In this document: positions 1 to 9,413 of the stretch, piece after piece
How the letters are laid out: every line of letters starts with the position of its first letter
Position numbering within the stretch: position 1 is the first letter of the stretch
Assembly: GCF_008000995.1 (NCBI RefSeq)
Contig: NZ_CP042828.1
Coordinates: forward strand, 1,240,001-1,304,000
Source of the DNA: Ruania zhangjianzhongii
GTDB lineage: Bacteria; Actinomycetota; Actinomycetes; Actinomycetales; Beutenbergiaceae
DNA length: 64,000 bases
Reading direction: 5' to 3'
The notes under the pieces: model-generated
What the model was told of the DNA's origin: nothing
The model's database searches: none
What the model saw: the letters and a program-made list of their open reading frames with translations, nothing else
Made by a program: the position numbers and the translations under genes

Positions 1-3000
1 CGAGGCCGGCGGCCCGGGCGAATATCGCAGGACCCGGCCTTGGACTCCTGGATCAGCACGTTCGGGTCCAGGGTCACGCCGAGCAGATCGTTGGCGGCGT
101 CCCCGGTGACGCCGGCATCGGACCCCACCCCCCAGTGGTAGGGCAGCCCGATCTGGTGCACGGTGCGCTCGCCCAGGTTCAGCGGCCGCACCCGCTCTGT
201 CACCAGCACTCGCGCCTCGATCGCAGCACGGGCGGAGACGATCGTCGCCCAGCCGTAGTTGCTCAGGCCCCGTTCGGCGGCCAGCTCCGGGGACACCTCG
301 CAGAACATCTCCGGCTGCAACTCGGACAGGTACGGCAACCACCGGCTCATCCCGCCGGCGGTGTGGTGCTCGGTGAGCCGGTAGGTGGTGAACACGTACG
401 GGTACATCTCGCTGCCGTCGGTGCCGGCGCTCGGCGCGGACAAGTTGTCCGGGTGGGGGTAGACCAGGCGCGCCGGGCTGGCCTGCTGTGGGTAGAGCGG
501 GTTGGCCACCGGGGACTCCTGCGGTTCGTAGTGCGTGGGCAACGGCCCGTCCACCAGTCCGCGCGGAACGTACAGCCAGCCCTTCCCGTCGGCCTGCATC
601 ACGAACGGGTCGTCCCCGGCCAGCGCATCGGGTCCGCCGGCCTCCGGGCCGGGCCGGGCATCAGGAGCCCGGTCCGCCACGAAGTCCGGCACGTCCAGAC
701 CGGTCCAGGTGCCGTTCTCGGCATCCCACCAGACGTGCTTCTTCCGCTCGCTCCACGGCTTGCCCTGCGGATCGGCCGAGGCGCGGTTGTACAGGATCCG
801 CCGGTTCGCCGGCCAGGCCCAGCCCCATTCCAGCGCGGTCTGGTCCTGCTCGGAGCCCGGTTTGCGGCGGGCCGCCTGGTTCACCCCGGCGGCATAGACG
901 CCGGTGTAGATCCAGCAGCCGGCAGCCGTGGTGCCGTCCGGGCGGAGCTCGGTGTAGGAGGACAGCGGCTGCCCGGCGTCGTCGCCGGTGACGAAGGACC
1001 CGTTGATCTCGGCGAGCACCGACTCCGGATCCGGTTCACCGTCCTCCAGTTCCGGGTAGTCCCAGGTCAGGTCGAGCAGCGGGCGGTCTCGTTCGTCGGT
1101 GGAGCCAGCCAGCCGGGCGCGGATCCGTTTGCCCAGCTCGAAGAAGAACTGCAGTTCGCTCATCGCCTCACCGGGCGGAGCCACCGCCTGGTGTCGCCAC
1201 TGCAGCAGCCGCTGGGTCTGGGTGAAGGATCCGGCCTTCTCCACGTGCCCGGCCGCGGGCAGGAAGAACACCTCGGTCTCGATGTCCTCAGTCCGCAGTT
1301 CCCCGGTCGCGATCTCCGGCCCGTCCTTCCAGAACGTGGCGGACTCGATCATCTGCAGGTCGCGGACCACCAGCCACTTCAGGTGCGCCATGCCCATCCG
1401 CTGCATCCGCCCGTTGGCCGAGCCGACCGCCGGGTTCTGCCCGAGCAGGAAGTAGCCCTCCACCTCGTCCTCAAGCATGGACAGCACGGTCTGGTAGGTG
1501 CCGTGCGGGCCGGTGAGCTTGGGCAGGTAGTCGAACGCCCAGTCGTTGTCCGCGGTGGCCGCATCACCCCACCACGACTTCAGCAGGCTGATCGTGTACG
1601 CGTCCGCGTTCGCCCAGAAGCCCTTCTGCTGCTTGGACGCGATCGACGCCAGGTAGGTCTGCAGGTCCTCGTGCTGATCGACGGTCGGCATCGGCAGGTA
1701 GCCGGGGAGCAGGTTGAACAGGGTGGGGATGTCGGTGGACCCCTGGATGCTCGCGTGCCCGCGCAGCGCCATGATCCCGCCACCCGGGCGACCCACGTTG
1801 CCCAGCAGCAGCTGCAGGATCGCGGCGGCGCGGATGAACTGGGCACCGAGGGTGTGCTGGGTCCAGCCGACGGCGTAGACGAACGCGGTGGTCCGCTCTC
1901 GCCCGGAGTTCTCGGTCACCGCCCGGGCCAGGTACTCGAAGTCCTCGGCGGAGATGCCGCAGGTCTGCTGCACCATCTCCGGGGTATACCGGGAGTAGTG
2001 CCGCTTGAGGATCTGGAACACGGTCCGGGGGTGCTGCAGCGTCTCGTCCCGGTCCACCTCGGCGGTCTCCAGCGGGGGTCCGCCGCTGCCGTGGGTGTCC
2101 CCGGCGGCGCGTGCGGCGGCATCCTCGCCGTGTTCGTGGTGCCGGTCCGGGGTATCGGCGCCGCCCTCGGCCTCGGCGTAGGCCCAGGTGGTCGGGTCGT
2201 ACTGACCGGTCTCCGGGTCGAAGCCGGAGAACAGCCCGCCGGTGTCCTCGGTGTCCTCGAAGTCCTCGCTGATCAGCGTGGCGGCGTTGGTGTAGGCCAC
2301 CACATAGTCGTGGAAGTGCAGCTCGCGGCTGAGCACGTAGTTGATCAGCGCACCGAGCAGCACCACATCCGAGCCGGCCCGGATCGGCAGGTGCCGGTCC
2401 GCCACCGCAGTGGTGCGGGTGAACCGCGGGTCGACGTGAATGACCTTGGCACCCCGCGCCTGGGCTTCGGTCACCCACTGGAAGCCCACCGGGTGGCACT
2501 CGGCCATGTTCGAACCCTGGATCACGATGCAGTCAGAGTTGGCGAGGTCCTGCAGGTATTGGGTGGCGCCCCCGCGCCCGTACGAGGTTCCCAGACCGGG
2601 AACCGTGGAGGAGTGTCAAATCCGCGCCTGGTTCTCGATCTGGATCGCCCCGGCTGCGGTGAACAGCTTCTTGATCAGGTAGTTCTCTTCGTTGTCCAGC
2701 GTGGCACCGCCGAGGGAGGCGATCCCCATCGTGCGGCGCAGCGCCCGGCCCTGGTCATCGGTGTCCTGCCAGGTGCGCCGGCGCGATTCCACGAACCGGT
2801 CGGCGATCATCTCCATCGCGGTCTCCGGGTCCAGCCGCTGCCACTGGCGCCCACGCGGCGGGCGGTAGAGCACCTGGGTCTGCCGGCCGGGGGCGTTGAT
2901 CAGCTGCTCGCTGGCAGCACCCTTCGGGCACAGCCGCCCGCGGGAGATGGGGGAGTCCGGGTCGCCCTCGATCCCGATGACCTTTTCGCCGGAGACGAAC

Positions 3001-3182
3001 ACTCGCTGCCCGCAGCCGACTGCGCAGTAGGGGCACACGCTCTGCACCGACCGGTCCGCGGTGGCCGTACGTGGCACCGTCGCCCGGGTCTTGGCGGAGG
3101 TGACCGCCGGGCCGCGCCCGAGCAGGTCTCCGGAGCGCAACTGCCGGACCACCGGCCACTCCAGCGGACTCCATCGTGCCAT
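1..3182 (-). CDS. Selenocysteine-containing formate dehydrogenase alpha subunit (3' end beyond window)
   Basis: Molybdopterin oxidoreductase that oxidises formate to CO2. Cys50, Cys53, Cys57 and Cys85 bind an N-terminal [4Fe-4S] cluster (CPYCAVGC...CPKG). The frame meets TGA at 2616-2618 as codon 189 in the context NQARI-U-HSSTVPGLG, the site where formate dehydrogenases carry the Mo-ligating Sec followed by His. The frame then stays open to base 1 with family sequence (QGSNMAECHPVGFQW, FWANADAY, QNPAVGSANGRMQRMG). At about 1060 residues only a short C-terminal tail should be missing. The ATG at 3180-3182 lies 6 bases after a TATAGT box, so the mRNA is probably leaderless. A gene caller that stops at TGA would split this gene in two. 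Accessory subunits and Sec machinery are not in view. Confidence 0.93.
2586..2604 (-). promoter_or_regulatory. bSECIS hairpin for selenocysteine insertion
   Basis: On the minus strand the hairpin GGTTCCCGGTCTGGGAACC (7-bp perfect stem, GGUCU loop) starts 11 bases after the TGA at 2616-2618. A GGUCU apical loop at this distance is the SelB-binding signal known from E. coli fdhF. It lies inside the coding sequence, so both the protein and the RNA are conserved here. Confidence 0.88.
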
Positions 3183-3188
3183 GGCGCC

Positions 3189-3194
3189 ACTATA
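3189..3194 (-). promoter_or_regulatory. -10 box TATAGT of the formate dehydrogenase gene
   Basis: TATAGT on the minus strand, 6 bases before the ATG at 3182. At this spacing transcription would start at or next to the start codon (leaderless mRNA). No good -35 hexamer is visible. Confidence 0.55.
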
Positions 3195-3222
3195 GGCACG
3201 GGCCGGCGATTACACACCCGCA

Positions 3223-3762
3223 TCAGCGCCGGGCGCGCCCGAAGGCGGCGGCGAAAACCAGCAGCACCACCCCCGCGGTCACGCCGGCCACACCGGACCC
3301 GGTTGCCCCGAACAGGATCGCCAGCACCGCACCCACCAGCGCCAGGGCGATCAGTACCCAGCCGAGCGCGGCGTAGGCCCGGTGGCCGAACGCCGTCGCG
3401 AACGGGAGGAAGTGCACCCCCACCACGGCGATCACCCAGAGCACCCCGAACTCGCCCAGGCCGAACCTGCCGAGCAGAAAGGTGCCGGCGACGATCGCGA
3501 TCCCCTCGATACCGACCCAACGCCAGTAGGTGCGCATCGCGCTCGGCCCGGGTCGGGGCGCCGGAGCCACGGCGCCGGTCAGCACGCGGGCCGCCACGGC
3601 TGCGGTGAGCAGCACCCCGGCCACGCGGACTCCGAGCGGCCACGGCGCGGGCAGTGAGCCGGCGTTGATCAGCAGGAACAGCAGCCCGAAGCCGGCACCG
3701 ATCAGCGCCGGCAGTCGGGTGGCCACGAACGAGGTGTCGCTCGCGGGGGCGGCGCCGGTCAT
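3223..3762 (-). CDS. Hypothetical integral membrane protein
   Basis: A 179-residue protein of unknown function starting MTGAAPASD. It has about five or six hydrophobic segments separated by short loops (LIGAGFGLLFLLINAG, GVLLTAAVAARVLTG, GTFLLGRFGLGEFGVLW, YAALGWVLIALALVGAV, GVTAGVVLLVFAAAFG) and ends in Arg-rich GRARR. The open frame continues upstream to 3933, but that extension is Arg/Pro-rich and overlaps the divergent methyltransferase, so the ATG at 3760-3762 is preferred. It follows the formate dehydrogenase on the other side of that gene's promoter, and no functional link is evident. Confidence 0.7.
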   Translation of the reverse strand: MTGAAPASDTSFVATRLPALIGAGFGLLFLLINAGSLPAPWPLGVRVAGVLLTAAVAARVLTGAVAPAPRPGPSAMRTYWRWVGIEGIAIVAGTFLLGRFGLGEFGVLWVIAVVGVHFLPFATAFGHRAYAALGWVLIALALVGAVLAILFGATGSGVAGVTAGVVLLVFAAAFGRARR

Positions 3763-3830
3763 CCAGGCATCGTCGCACGACGGCGGAGCCGGGCTGGCGT
3801 AGGCCGGCGGGTGGTGGAACGGTGGTCGCC

Positions 3831-4427
3831 ATGGCACACGCAGGTCACGACTGGGACGCGATGTACACCGCCGCCGAGGCGCCGCCGTGGGATATCGGCG
3901 AGGTGCAGCCCGCGCTCGCGGCGTATCTCGCACACGCCTCGATCGCCGACCCGGTGCTGGACGCTGGCTGCGGTACTGGGGAACTGGCGCTGCTGCTGGC
4001 CGAACGGGGCCGCCGGGTGCTCGGGTTCGACTTCTCCGAACCGGCGATCGCCGCTGCCCGGGCCAAGGCGCAGGAGCGCGGCCTCGCCCTCGATCTCCAG
4101 GTCGCCGACGCCGCTCAGGTGCGGAACCTGGCGATCCGCCCGCGCACGGTGCTGGACTCCGGGCTGCTGCACAGTCTCGACGAGGTCGCTGCGGCGGCTT
4201 ATGTCGGCGGGCTGGCAGCGATCTGCGAACCGGGGGCGCTGGTGTGCGTGCTGGCGATGTCGGCCGAGGCGGGTCAGGGCTGGGGGCAGACCGAGGCGAG
4301 CCTGCGGATGAGGTTCGCCGAACCGGACTGGGTGAGCTCCGCCGTCGACGGCATCCAGATCAGTGCCCGCTGGCAGGGTGAGGACCTGTCCATGCCTGGC
4401 TTCCTGCTCACCACCCACCGAGCGTAG
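3831..4427 (+). CDS. Class I SAM-dependent methyltransferase
   Basis: Small methyltransferase of 198 residues with motif I VLDAGCGTGELALLLAERG near residue 40, the acidic end of strand 2 (VLGFDFSEPAI) and a later LDSGLLHSLD segment, as in Methyltransf_25/11-type enzymes. The N-terminus HDWDAMYTAAEAPPWDIGEVQPAL resembles the tellurite-resistance/thiol-methyltransferase-like group, but the substrate cannot be told. An in-frame GTG at 3822 is an alternative start. The gene is followed directly by a 21-bp perfect inverted repeat, probably its terminator. Confidence 0.85.
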   Translation: MAHAGHDWDAMYTAAEAPPWDIGEVQPALAAYLAHASIADPVLDAGCGTGELALLLAERGRRVLGFDFSEPAIAAARAKAQERGLALDLQVADAAQVRNLAIRPRTVLDSGLLHSLDEVAAAAYVGGLAAICEPGALVCVLAMSAEAGQGWGQTEASLRMRFAEPDWVSSAVDGIQISARWQGEDLSMPGFLLTTHRA

Positions 4428-4474
4428 GTCGTCATGTCAGGGGTGCGGTATAGCGCACCCCTGACATGACGACC
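4427..4474. terminator. 21-bp perfect inverted repeat, probable terminator
   Basis: Arms 4427-4447 and 4454-4474 are perfect reverse complements (GGTCGTCATGTCAGGGGTGCG) around the loop GTATAG. The left arm begins with the last base of the methyltransferase stop codon. There is no T-tract, as is usual for actinobacterial hairpin terminators. It also separates this gene from the PadR promoter 50 bases downstream. Confidence 0.6.
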
Positions 4475-4510
4475 GCAGGAAGTGGTGGGGCGGCCGATAT
4501 TCGCTCGGTG

Positions 4511-4529
4511 TATACACTCAGTGTATAGT
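4511..4529 (+). promoter_or_regulatory. PadR operator overlapping a -10 box
   Basis: TATACACT-C-AGTGTATA (4511-4527) is a perfect 17-bp palindrome. It overlaps the hexamer TATAGT (4524-4529), which lies 7 bases before the ATG of the padR-type gene. The position predicts autorepression of the regulator and its ABC transporter genes, from a leaderless mRNA. Confidence 0.75.
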
Positions 4530-4536
4530 TGGTCGC

Positions 4537-5040
4537 ATGAGTGTACCGATGGCGCTGCTCGCCCTGCTCGACGACGGACCTGCCCACGGCTTCGACCTGA
4601 AACGCCGCTACGACGCCCTCCTCGGTCACGGCCGTGAGCTCAAGTACGGCCAGGTGTATGCGACCCTGCAACGGCTGGAGCGAGACGGGCTCACCGCCGG
4701 GGTCGGTGTGGAGGCAGGCTCCGGTGCGGACCGCAAGCTGTACGCCGTCACCCCGGACGGCGTCTCGGAGCTGGATACCTGGCTGGTCAGCGCGCAGCCG
4801 ATCAGCGGGAGACCCGCCGAACTGTTCACCCGGGTGGTGCTCGCTCTGGCATCGGGACGGTCGGCCACAGCCGTGCTGGACGCGCACCGCAGGCTCTTCC
4901 TGGACCGTATGCGCGAACTCACCGCAGCCCGGCACGACGGTGACGCGATCGACCGCCTTGCCGGTGACTACGAGATCGCCCATCTGGAGGCCGACCTGCA
5001 GTGGATCGAGCTCGCCGCCGCCCGGTTGTGGCCGATCTGA
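4537..5040 (+). CDS. PadR-family transcriptional regulator
   Basis: A 167-residue regulator with the PadR winged helix at the N-terminus (ALLALLDDGPAHGFDLKRRY, YGQVYATLQRLERDGLT, wing YAVTPDGVSELDTWL) and a C-terminal helical dimerisation half (AVLDAHRRLFLDRMRELTAARHDGD). It is the first gene of a unit with an ABC ATPase (13 bases downstream) and an FtsX-type permease, a common arrangement in which PadR represses its own efflux pump. A 17-bp palindrome overlaps its promoter. Confidence 0.92.
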   Translation: MSVPMALLALLDDGPAHGFDLKRRYDALLGHGRELKYGQVYATLQRLERDGLTAGVGVEAGSGADRKLYAVTPDGVSELDTWLVSAQPISGRPAELFTRVVLALASGRSATAVLDAHRRLFLDRMRELTAARHDGDAIDRLAGDYEIAHLEADLQWIELAAARLWPI

Positions 5041-5053
5041 GCGAGGCTGTCCG

Positions 5054-5818
5054 GTGAGCGCGCCGATCCTTGCCGGCCGGCACCTGGGCCACTCCTACGG
5101 AGCCGAGCCGGTGCTGACCGACGTGAGCATCGGCGTCGAGCCCGGCGAGGTAGTGGCAGTGATGGGCCCCTCCGGCTCCGGGAAGTCCACGTTGCTGCAC
5201 CTGCTTGCCGGCCTGCTTCGCCCGGACTCGGGGGAGGTGTACCTGGCCGGGGAGCGGATCGACCGGCTGCCGGAGCAGGCCCGCTCCCGGCTCCGGCTGC
5301 GGCAGATGGGCTTCGTGTTCCAGTTCGGTGACCTGATCCCGGAGCTGACCATCGCCGAGAACGTCGAGTTGCCGCTGCGGCTCACCGGCACTCGTGCGGG
5401 CCGGGCTCGACGGCGCGCGAGGTTGATGCTGGAACGGCTCGAGATCGCGGCGCACGCGGACAAACGGATCAGCGAGGTGTCCGGTGGGCAGGCGCAGCGG
5501 GCGGCGGTGGCCCGAGCGCTCGTGCACTCTCCGGCAGTGGTGCTCGCCGACGAACCGACCGGCTCGCTGGACACCACGGCGGGCGAACTGGTGCTGGAGG
5601 CACTGATCGGGGCGGCGCGGGAGAGCGAGACCGCGGTGGTGCTGGTCACCCACGAGCTGCGGGTCGCTTCCTGGGCGGCGCGAGACGTGTTGCTGCGCGA
5701 CGGCCGAGTGGTCGGCGATACGCCGGTGGCCGGCTCCCCGGCCCAGCCCGTCCTCGCGAGTGCTCCAGGTAGTCCTGCTGCAGATGGGTCGGCACGAGCG
5801 GGCAGGTTCAGCCGATGA
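5054..5818 (+). CDS. ABC transporter ATP-binding protein (MacB/LolD type)
   Basis: A 254-residue ATPase with Walker A GPSGSGKST (38-46), Q-loop region FVFQFGDLIPELTIAENVELPLR, signature VSGGQAQR, Walker B VVLADEPTGSLD and switch His in VTHELRV. The SLDTT and ELTIAENVELP sequences are those of LolD/MacB-type ATPases that pair with FtsX-like permeases. The open frame extends far upstream through padR, but the GTG at 5054, 13 bases after the padR stop, fits the domain start (APILAGRHLGHSYG). Its TGA overlaps the permease ATG (ATGA at 5815-5818), so the two are translationally coupled. Confidence 0.93.
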   Translation: MSAPILAGRHLGHSYGAEPVLTDVSIGVEPGEVVAVMGPSGSGKSTLLHLLAGLLRPDSGEVYLAGERIDRLPEQARSRLRLRQMGFVFQFGDLIPELTIAENVELPLRLTGTRAGRARRRARLMLERLEIAAHADKRISEVSGGQAQRAAVARALVHSPAVVLADEPTGSLDTTAGELVLEALIGAARESETAVVLVTHELRVASWAARDVLLRDGRVVGDTPVAGSPAQPVLASAPGSPAADGSARAGRFSR

Positions 5819-7785
5819 CGGCGGTGCTCGCCCTGGGCCTGCGCCTCGCCAAGGCCGGGGGTCGGCTCCGCGCATTGTCGATCGTGGCGGGGAACGCGTT
5901 CGGCGTGGTGCTCCTGCTTGTCGCGCTGTCCTTGCCCGCAGCGCTCTACCCGGATCCTGCCGAGCGTGCCGAGCTGCAGGTGCAGATCTTCGGGATCCTG
6001 CTGTTCCTGCTGGTGCCAGCCGTGATCCTGCTGGTTACCGTGGGCCGGCTCTCCTCCGCGGTGCGAGACCGGCGGCTGGCGGCGCTGCGGCTACTCGGCC
6101 TATCGCCGTGGCGGACGCGACTGGTGGCGGCCGTGGAGAACGGCGTGCTCGCGCTCGTCGGTGCGCTGCTCGGGGCCGGTGTGATGGCACTCGTGCTGGC
6201 GTGGCTGGGCCCGGCGCTCGTCGACACCGGCTGGATGGACCAGGCGCCGCGGACCTCGGTGGTCGCTGGGGTGACGGTCGTGCTTGTGGTGACCGTGGTG
6301 TCGGTGCTCGTTGGCACGGCCTCGACATGGGAGCGGGAGCTGCCCGGCCGTGGTCGCGCCGAGGCCACCCGCCACACGCCGGGGATCTGGCGGTTGGGCG
6401 TGCTGCTCGTCGGGCTGGGGTTGCTCGGTGGGCTGTGGATGCTCGAACCCCACACACGCCTCCAGGTGTGGCTGTTCGCCCCGTTCCTGCTCGGTGGCGG
6501 TGTGTTGACCGCCGTCGGGATCGCACTGACGATCCCGCTGCTCACTTCCTGGTGCGCTCGCGGCCTGGTTCGCTCGGCGCGGGTGGCTCCCCGACTGGCT
6601 GGCCGGGCGATCCAGAACGACCCAGTGGGACCATCCCGGGTAGTGGCCGGGCTCGGTGTAGTGACGTTCCTGACGGTTGCCGCGCTGGCGTTCCTCGGTG
6701 CCTTCGAGAACATGCCCAACTATCGGTACGCGCTCCAGGTGGTCGGTGAGGGACCGCAGGAGATGGGGGTCTACGCCGAGGATGACGGACCGTTGGTGGG
6801 GCTGGACGAGCTGGCCGAGATCCCCGGTGTCCAGGCGGTGATCCCGGATCATGCGGTGACGATCCCGTGTGCTGACCTGGACTCGATGCCTGAGCCGCTC
6901 GATGGTGAGCAGTGCGGTGGGCTAGTGTTCGTGGGCACCTGCGGCCAGCTGGCGCAGATCATGACGATGAGCGGCTGTGATGACTCCCGATCGGCACGGA
7001 TCGATCCGGTCTCCGGGGCCGTCTATTCTCCGTCGTGGAGCATGGACACCTTTCACGGCGACGCCGTGGATCTGACCATCCTTTCGGGTGAGGACCTGAC
7101 GCGCCGGACGATCGATCTCACCGGGGACCCGATCACGATGGACGCCTGGGCCACAGTCGGGGAGTGGGCCTGGCCGGCGAGTGCGGAAGTGTTCGTTCCA
7201 GTGGCGCTGGTCGATGACATTCTGGGCCCGGTGACGCGGGTGCGGGTGAACGCCGACGGTGGCCTCGCAGTGCAGGAGCGGGTTGCCGAGTGGGCATCGG
7301 CCCGCGGCTACACGTCCTTCGCTAACCCGATGATGGACTTCGAGGCGGTGCAGACCACAAGAATTGCAGTGTGGTCGTTGTCTGGGGTGGCGCTGGGCAC
7401 CGGGCTGCTGCTGTTCGCCCTCACTGCCGCGGACCGGGCGCGAGAACGGCGTCGGCACGTGGCCCGGCAGATCATGGTCGGCGTACCGGTGCGGGTGCTG
7501 CGCGCCAGCCAGAGCCTGCAGCTGGTCATCCCGGTGCTCACCACCAGCGCACTGGCGATCCTGGCCGGTCTCGTGCTCGCAGGTGGGTACGCGCGCCAGG
7601 CGCAATACGTCCCGCCTTCCCAGGGCGGTCTCATGGGCGCCATCGAGGAGACCTTCGCAGTGATCAGCCTGCAGTCCTGGTTGGTGCTCGCCGGGATGAT
7701 CGCGCTCGCGGTACTGCTCGCCGTCGCCAGCACGGTGCCGTTGATCCGCACCCGGCTGCGCCCGGAGCTGCTCCGCCGAGAGTGA
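5815..7785 (+). CDS. FtsX-like ABC transporter permease
   Basis: A 656-residue membrane protein, partner of the preceding ATPase. An N-terminal TM segment and three more helices are followed by RDRRLAALRLLGLSPWRTRLVAAVE, the coupling region typical of FtsX/MacB permeases. A large extracytoplasmic domain lies near residues 305-515. A final set of helices carries a second, weaker coupling motif (RRRHVARQIMVGVPVRVLRASQ). The two-half layout (two FtsX repeats) suits a transporter with one ATPase gene. Substrate is unknown; PadR control suggests export of a toxic compound or peptide. Confidence 0.88.
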   Translation: MTAVLALGLRLAKAGGRLRALSIVAGNAFGVVLLLVALSLPAALYPDPAERAELQVQIFGILLFLLVPAVILLVTVGRLSSAVRDRRLAALRLLGLSPWRTRLVAAVENGVLALVGALLGAGVMALVLAWLGPALVDTGWMDQAPRTSVVAGVTVVLVVTVVSVLVGTASTWERELPGRGRAEATRHTPGIWRLGVLLVGLGLLGGLWMLEPHTRLQVWLFAPFLLGGGVLTAVGIALTIPLLTSWCARGLVRSARVAPRLAGRAIQNDPVGPSRVVAGLGVVTFLTVAALAFLGAFENMPNYRYALQVVGEGPQEMGVYAEDDGPLVGLDELAEIPGVQAVIPDHAVTIPCADLDSMPEPLDGEQCGGLVFVGTCGQLAQIMTMSGCDDSRSARIDPVSGAVYSPSWSMDTFHGDAVDLTILSGEDLTRRTIDLTGDPITMDAWATVGEWAWPASAEVFVPVALVDDILGPVTRVRVNADGGLAVQERVAEWASARGYTSFANPMMDFEAVQTTRIAVWSLSGVALGTGLLLFALTAADRARERRRHVARQIMVGVPVRVLRASQSLQLVIPVLTTSALAILAGLVLAGGYARQAQYVPPSQGGLMGAIEETFAVISLQSWLVLAGMIALAVLLAVASTVPLIRTRLRPELLRRE

Positions 7786-7816
7786 CCCACCGGGGGCGGC
7801 CGCAACAGGTGGGCCG

Positions 7817-8665
7817 CTAGGCGATCCCGCCCATCCGGCGGGGTGCCGCCAGGGAGAGGCCGCGGGCGCCGGTGCGGCCCATCCGCCGGTCCAAGGCTCG
7901 GGCACCCCAGGAGATCAGCATGTTCACCAGGATGTACACGATGGTGACCACCAGGTAGGTCTGCACCAGGTCACCGGTGTTCGCGATCAGCACCCGTCCG
8001 CTCTGCAGCAGCTCGGCGTAGGAGACCACGTACCCGAACGCGGTGTCCTTGACCACGATCACCGCCTGCGCCACCAGCGCCGGGATCACGATCCGCAGCG
8101 CCTGCGGCAGCACGATGGTGCGGAACGTCTGCCCGTCGGTGAGACCCACGGACAGGCCCGCCTCGGTCTGCCCCCGGGGGAGGGCGAGCACTCCGGCGCG
8201 GAACACCTCTGCCAGGGTGGCCGCCGCGCACAACGTGATCGGGATGACCAGCTTGGCGAACGTGCTCGCCTCGATGCCGTAGGCGGGTAGGGCGAACATG
8301 AACACGTAGATGATCAGCAGCACCGGCACGGCGCGGAACAGCTCGATGATGCCGGTGCACAGCCAGCGCAGCGGGAGGACCTTGGAGAGCCGGCCCAGCG
8401 CGAGCAGCAGCCCCAGCGGTAGTGCGGCGGCGCCCGCCACGCCGGCGGCCAGCATCGTGTTCTTCAGCGCCGTGCCCAGATAGCGCAGCGTGCCCGGCTC
8501 GGTGAAGGTGCGCCATTTCGACGGCGCCAGGGCACCGGAGGCGTAGAACTGGTAGTAGGCCAGGGCGAACAGGCCGAGGATCAGCAGCACGCTGAGCACG
8601 GTGATGATCCGGATCCACCGCTGGGCGCGAGGGCCGGCGGTGTCGAACATCGCGTGCGCGTTCAT
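7817..8665 (-). CDS. Glutamate/amino-acid ABC transporter permease (GluD-like)
   Basis: A 282-residue inner-membrane subunit of the His/Glu/Gln/Arg uptake family. It has an N-terminal TM helix, the RAVPVLLIIYVFMFALP segment, and the EAA loop AEVFRAGVLALPRGQTEAGLSVGLT...FRTIVLPQAL that contacts the ATPase. The ATG at 8663-8665 is preferred over the in-frame extension to 8764, which overlaps the previous permease. It is the third gene of a binding protein-permease-permease unit. No ATP-binding subunit gene is adjacent, so an ATPase encoded elsewhere must be used. Confidence 0.88.
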   Translation of the reverse strand: MNAHAMFDTAGPRAQRWIRIITVLSVLLILGLFALAYYQFYASGALAPSKWRTFTEPGTLRYLGTALKNTMLAAGVAGAAALPLGLLLALGRLSKVLPLRWLCTGIIELFRAVPVLLIIYVFMFALPAYGIEASTFAKLVIPITLCAAATLAEVFRAGVLALPRGQTEAGLSVGLTDGQTFRTIVLPQALRIVIPALVAQAVIVVKDTAFGYVVSYAELLQSGRVLIANTGDLVQTYLVVTIVYILVNMLISWGARALDRRMGRTGARGLSLAAPRRMGGIA

Positions 8666-8693
8666 CGGAGCACCCCGCGCCGGTAGGGCGATG

Positions 8694-9341
8694 TCATCGG
8701 AGCACCCGGAACTTCTTCTCCGCCGCAGCACCGACGCCGGCGGCTCCCAGTGAGATCGCCGCATACGCGGCCGCCGCCACGGCGAAGGTGATCAGCCCGA
8801 GGGCCTCCTTGTTGTTGATCAGCGACGCGGTGTAGGTCAGGTCCGCCTGCCCCACCACTGCGGCCATCGAGGAGCTGAGCAGGATGCCGATGAACAGCGT
8901 CACCATCGGGCCGATCACACTCCGTGCGGCCTGGGGGACCACCACGTCGCGCATGATCCCGGAGAACGTCAGCCCGATCGACCGCGCCGCCTCGATCTGC
9001 CCGGCGCCGACCGCGTTCGCGCCGGTGCGCAGCGTCTCGCACGCGAACGCCGCACCCACGGAGGTGGTCGCCAGCATCACCCCGGGAAGGAAACCTGGGT
9101 TCAGCCCGATCTCCGGCAGCCCGTAGACCACCAGCACCACCAGTGCCACCAGCGGCACGTTCCGGAAGATCTCCACATACACGCTCGCCGCCGCCCGAAG
9201 CGGTGGGATCGGACTGATCCGGCAGGTAGCGAGGAGCGTGCCCAGGATCAGCGCTCCGACGAACGAGACCCCGGTGATCTGCACGGTCACCCACAGTCCG
9301 GAAAGCAGTTCGGGCAGATAGTTCCCGAAGAGCACACCCAT
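8694..9341 (-). CDS. Glutamate/amino-acid ABC transporter permease (GluC-like)
   Basis: A 215-residue permease starting MGVLFGNYLPELLSGLWVTVQIT, typical of the polar-amino-acid family. It contains VYVEIFRNVPLVALVVLVVYGLPEIG and the coupling loop ETLRTGANAVGAGQIEAARSIGLTFSGIMRDVVVPQAAR. A good Shine-Dalgarno (GGAAGGAA) precedes the ATG. It lies between the binding-protein gene and the second permease, and the two permeases probably form a heterodimer. Confidence 0.9.
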   Translation of the reverse strand: MGVLFGNYLPELLSGLWVTVQITGVSFVGALILGTLLATCRISPIPPLRAAASVYVEIFRNVPLVALVVLVVYGLPEIGLNPGFLPGVMLATTSVGAAFACETLRTGANAVGAGQIEAARSIGLTFSGIMRDVVVPQAARSVIGPMVTLFIGILLSSSMAAVVGQADLTYTASLINNKEALGLITFAVAAAAYAAISLGAAGVGAAAEKKFRVLR

Positions 9342-9413
9342 GTGGCTTCCTTCCCTGGCTGGGAGAACGAACGTCAGGCGGGGCGCGGCCCGGCGCCCCG
9401 CGCTGGGCGGTGT

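Noticed and set aside
2616-2618. Premature stop making formate dehydrogenase a pseudogene
   Set aside because: The TGA is at the known Sec position, is followed by a bSECIS hairpin, and the downstream frame is fully conserved to the window edge.
135-3608. A 1157-residue open frame on the plus strand opposite formate dehydrogenase
   Set aside because: It is the high-GC shadow of the minus-strand gene; its translation is Gly/Arg/Val/His-rich without any domain, and the opposite frame has clear family motifs.
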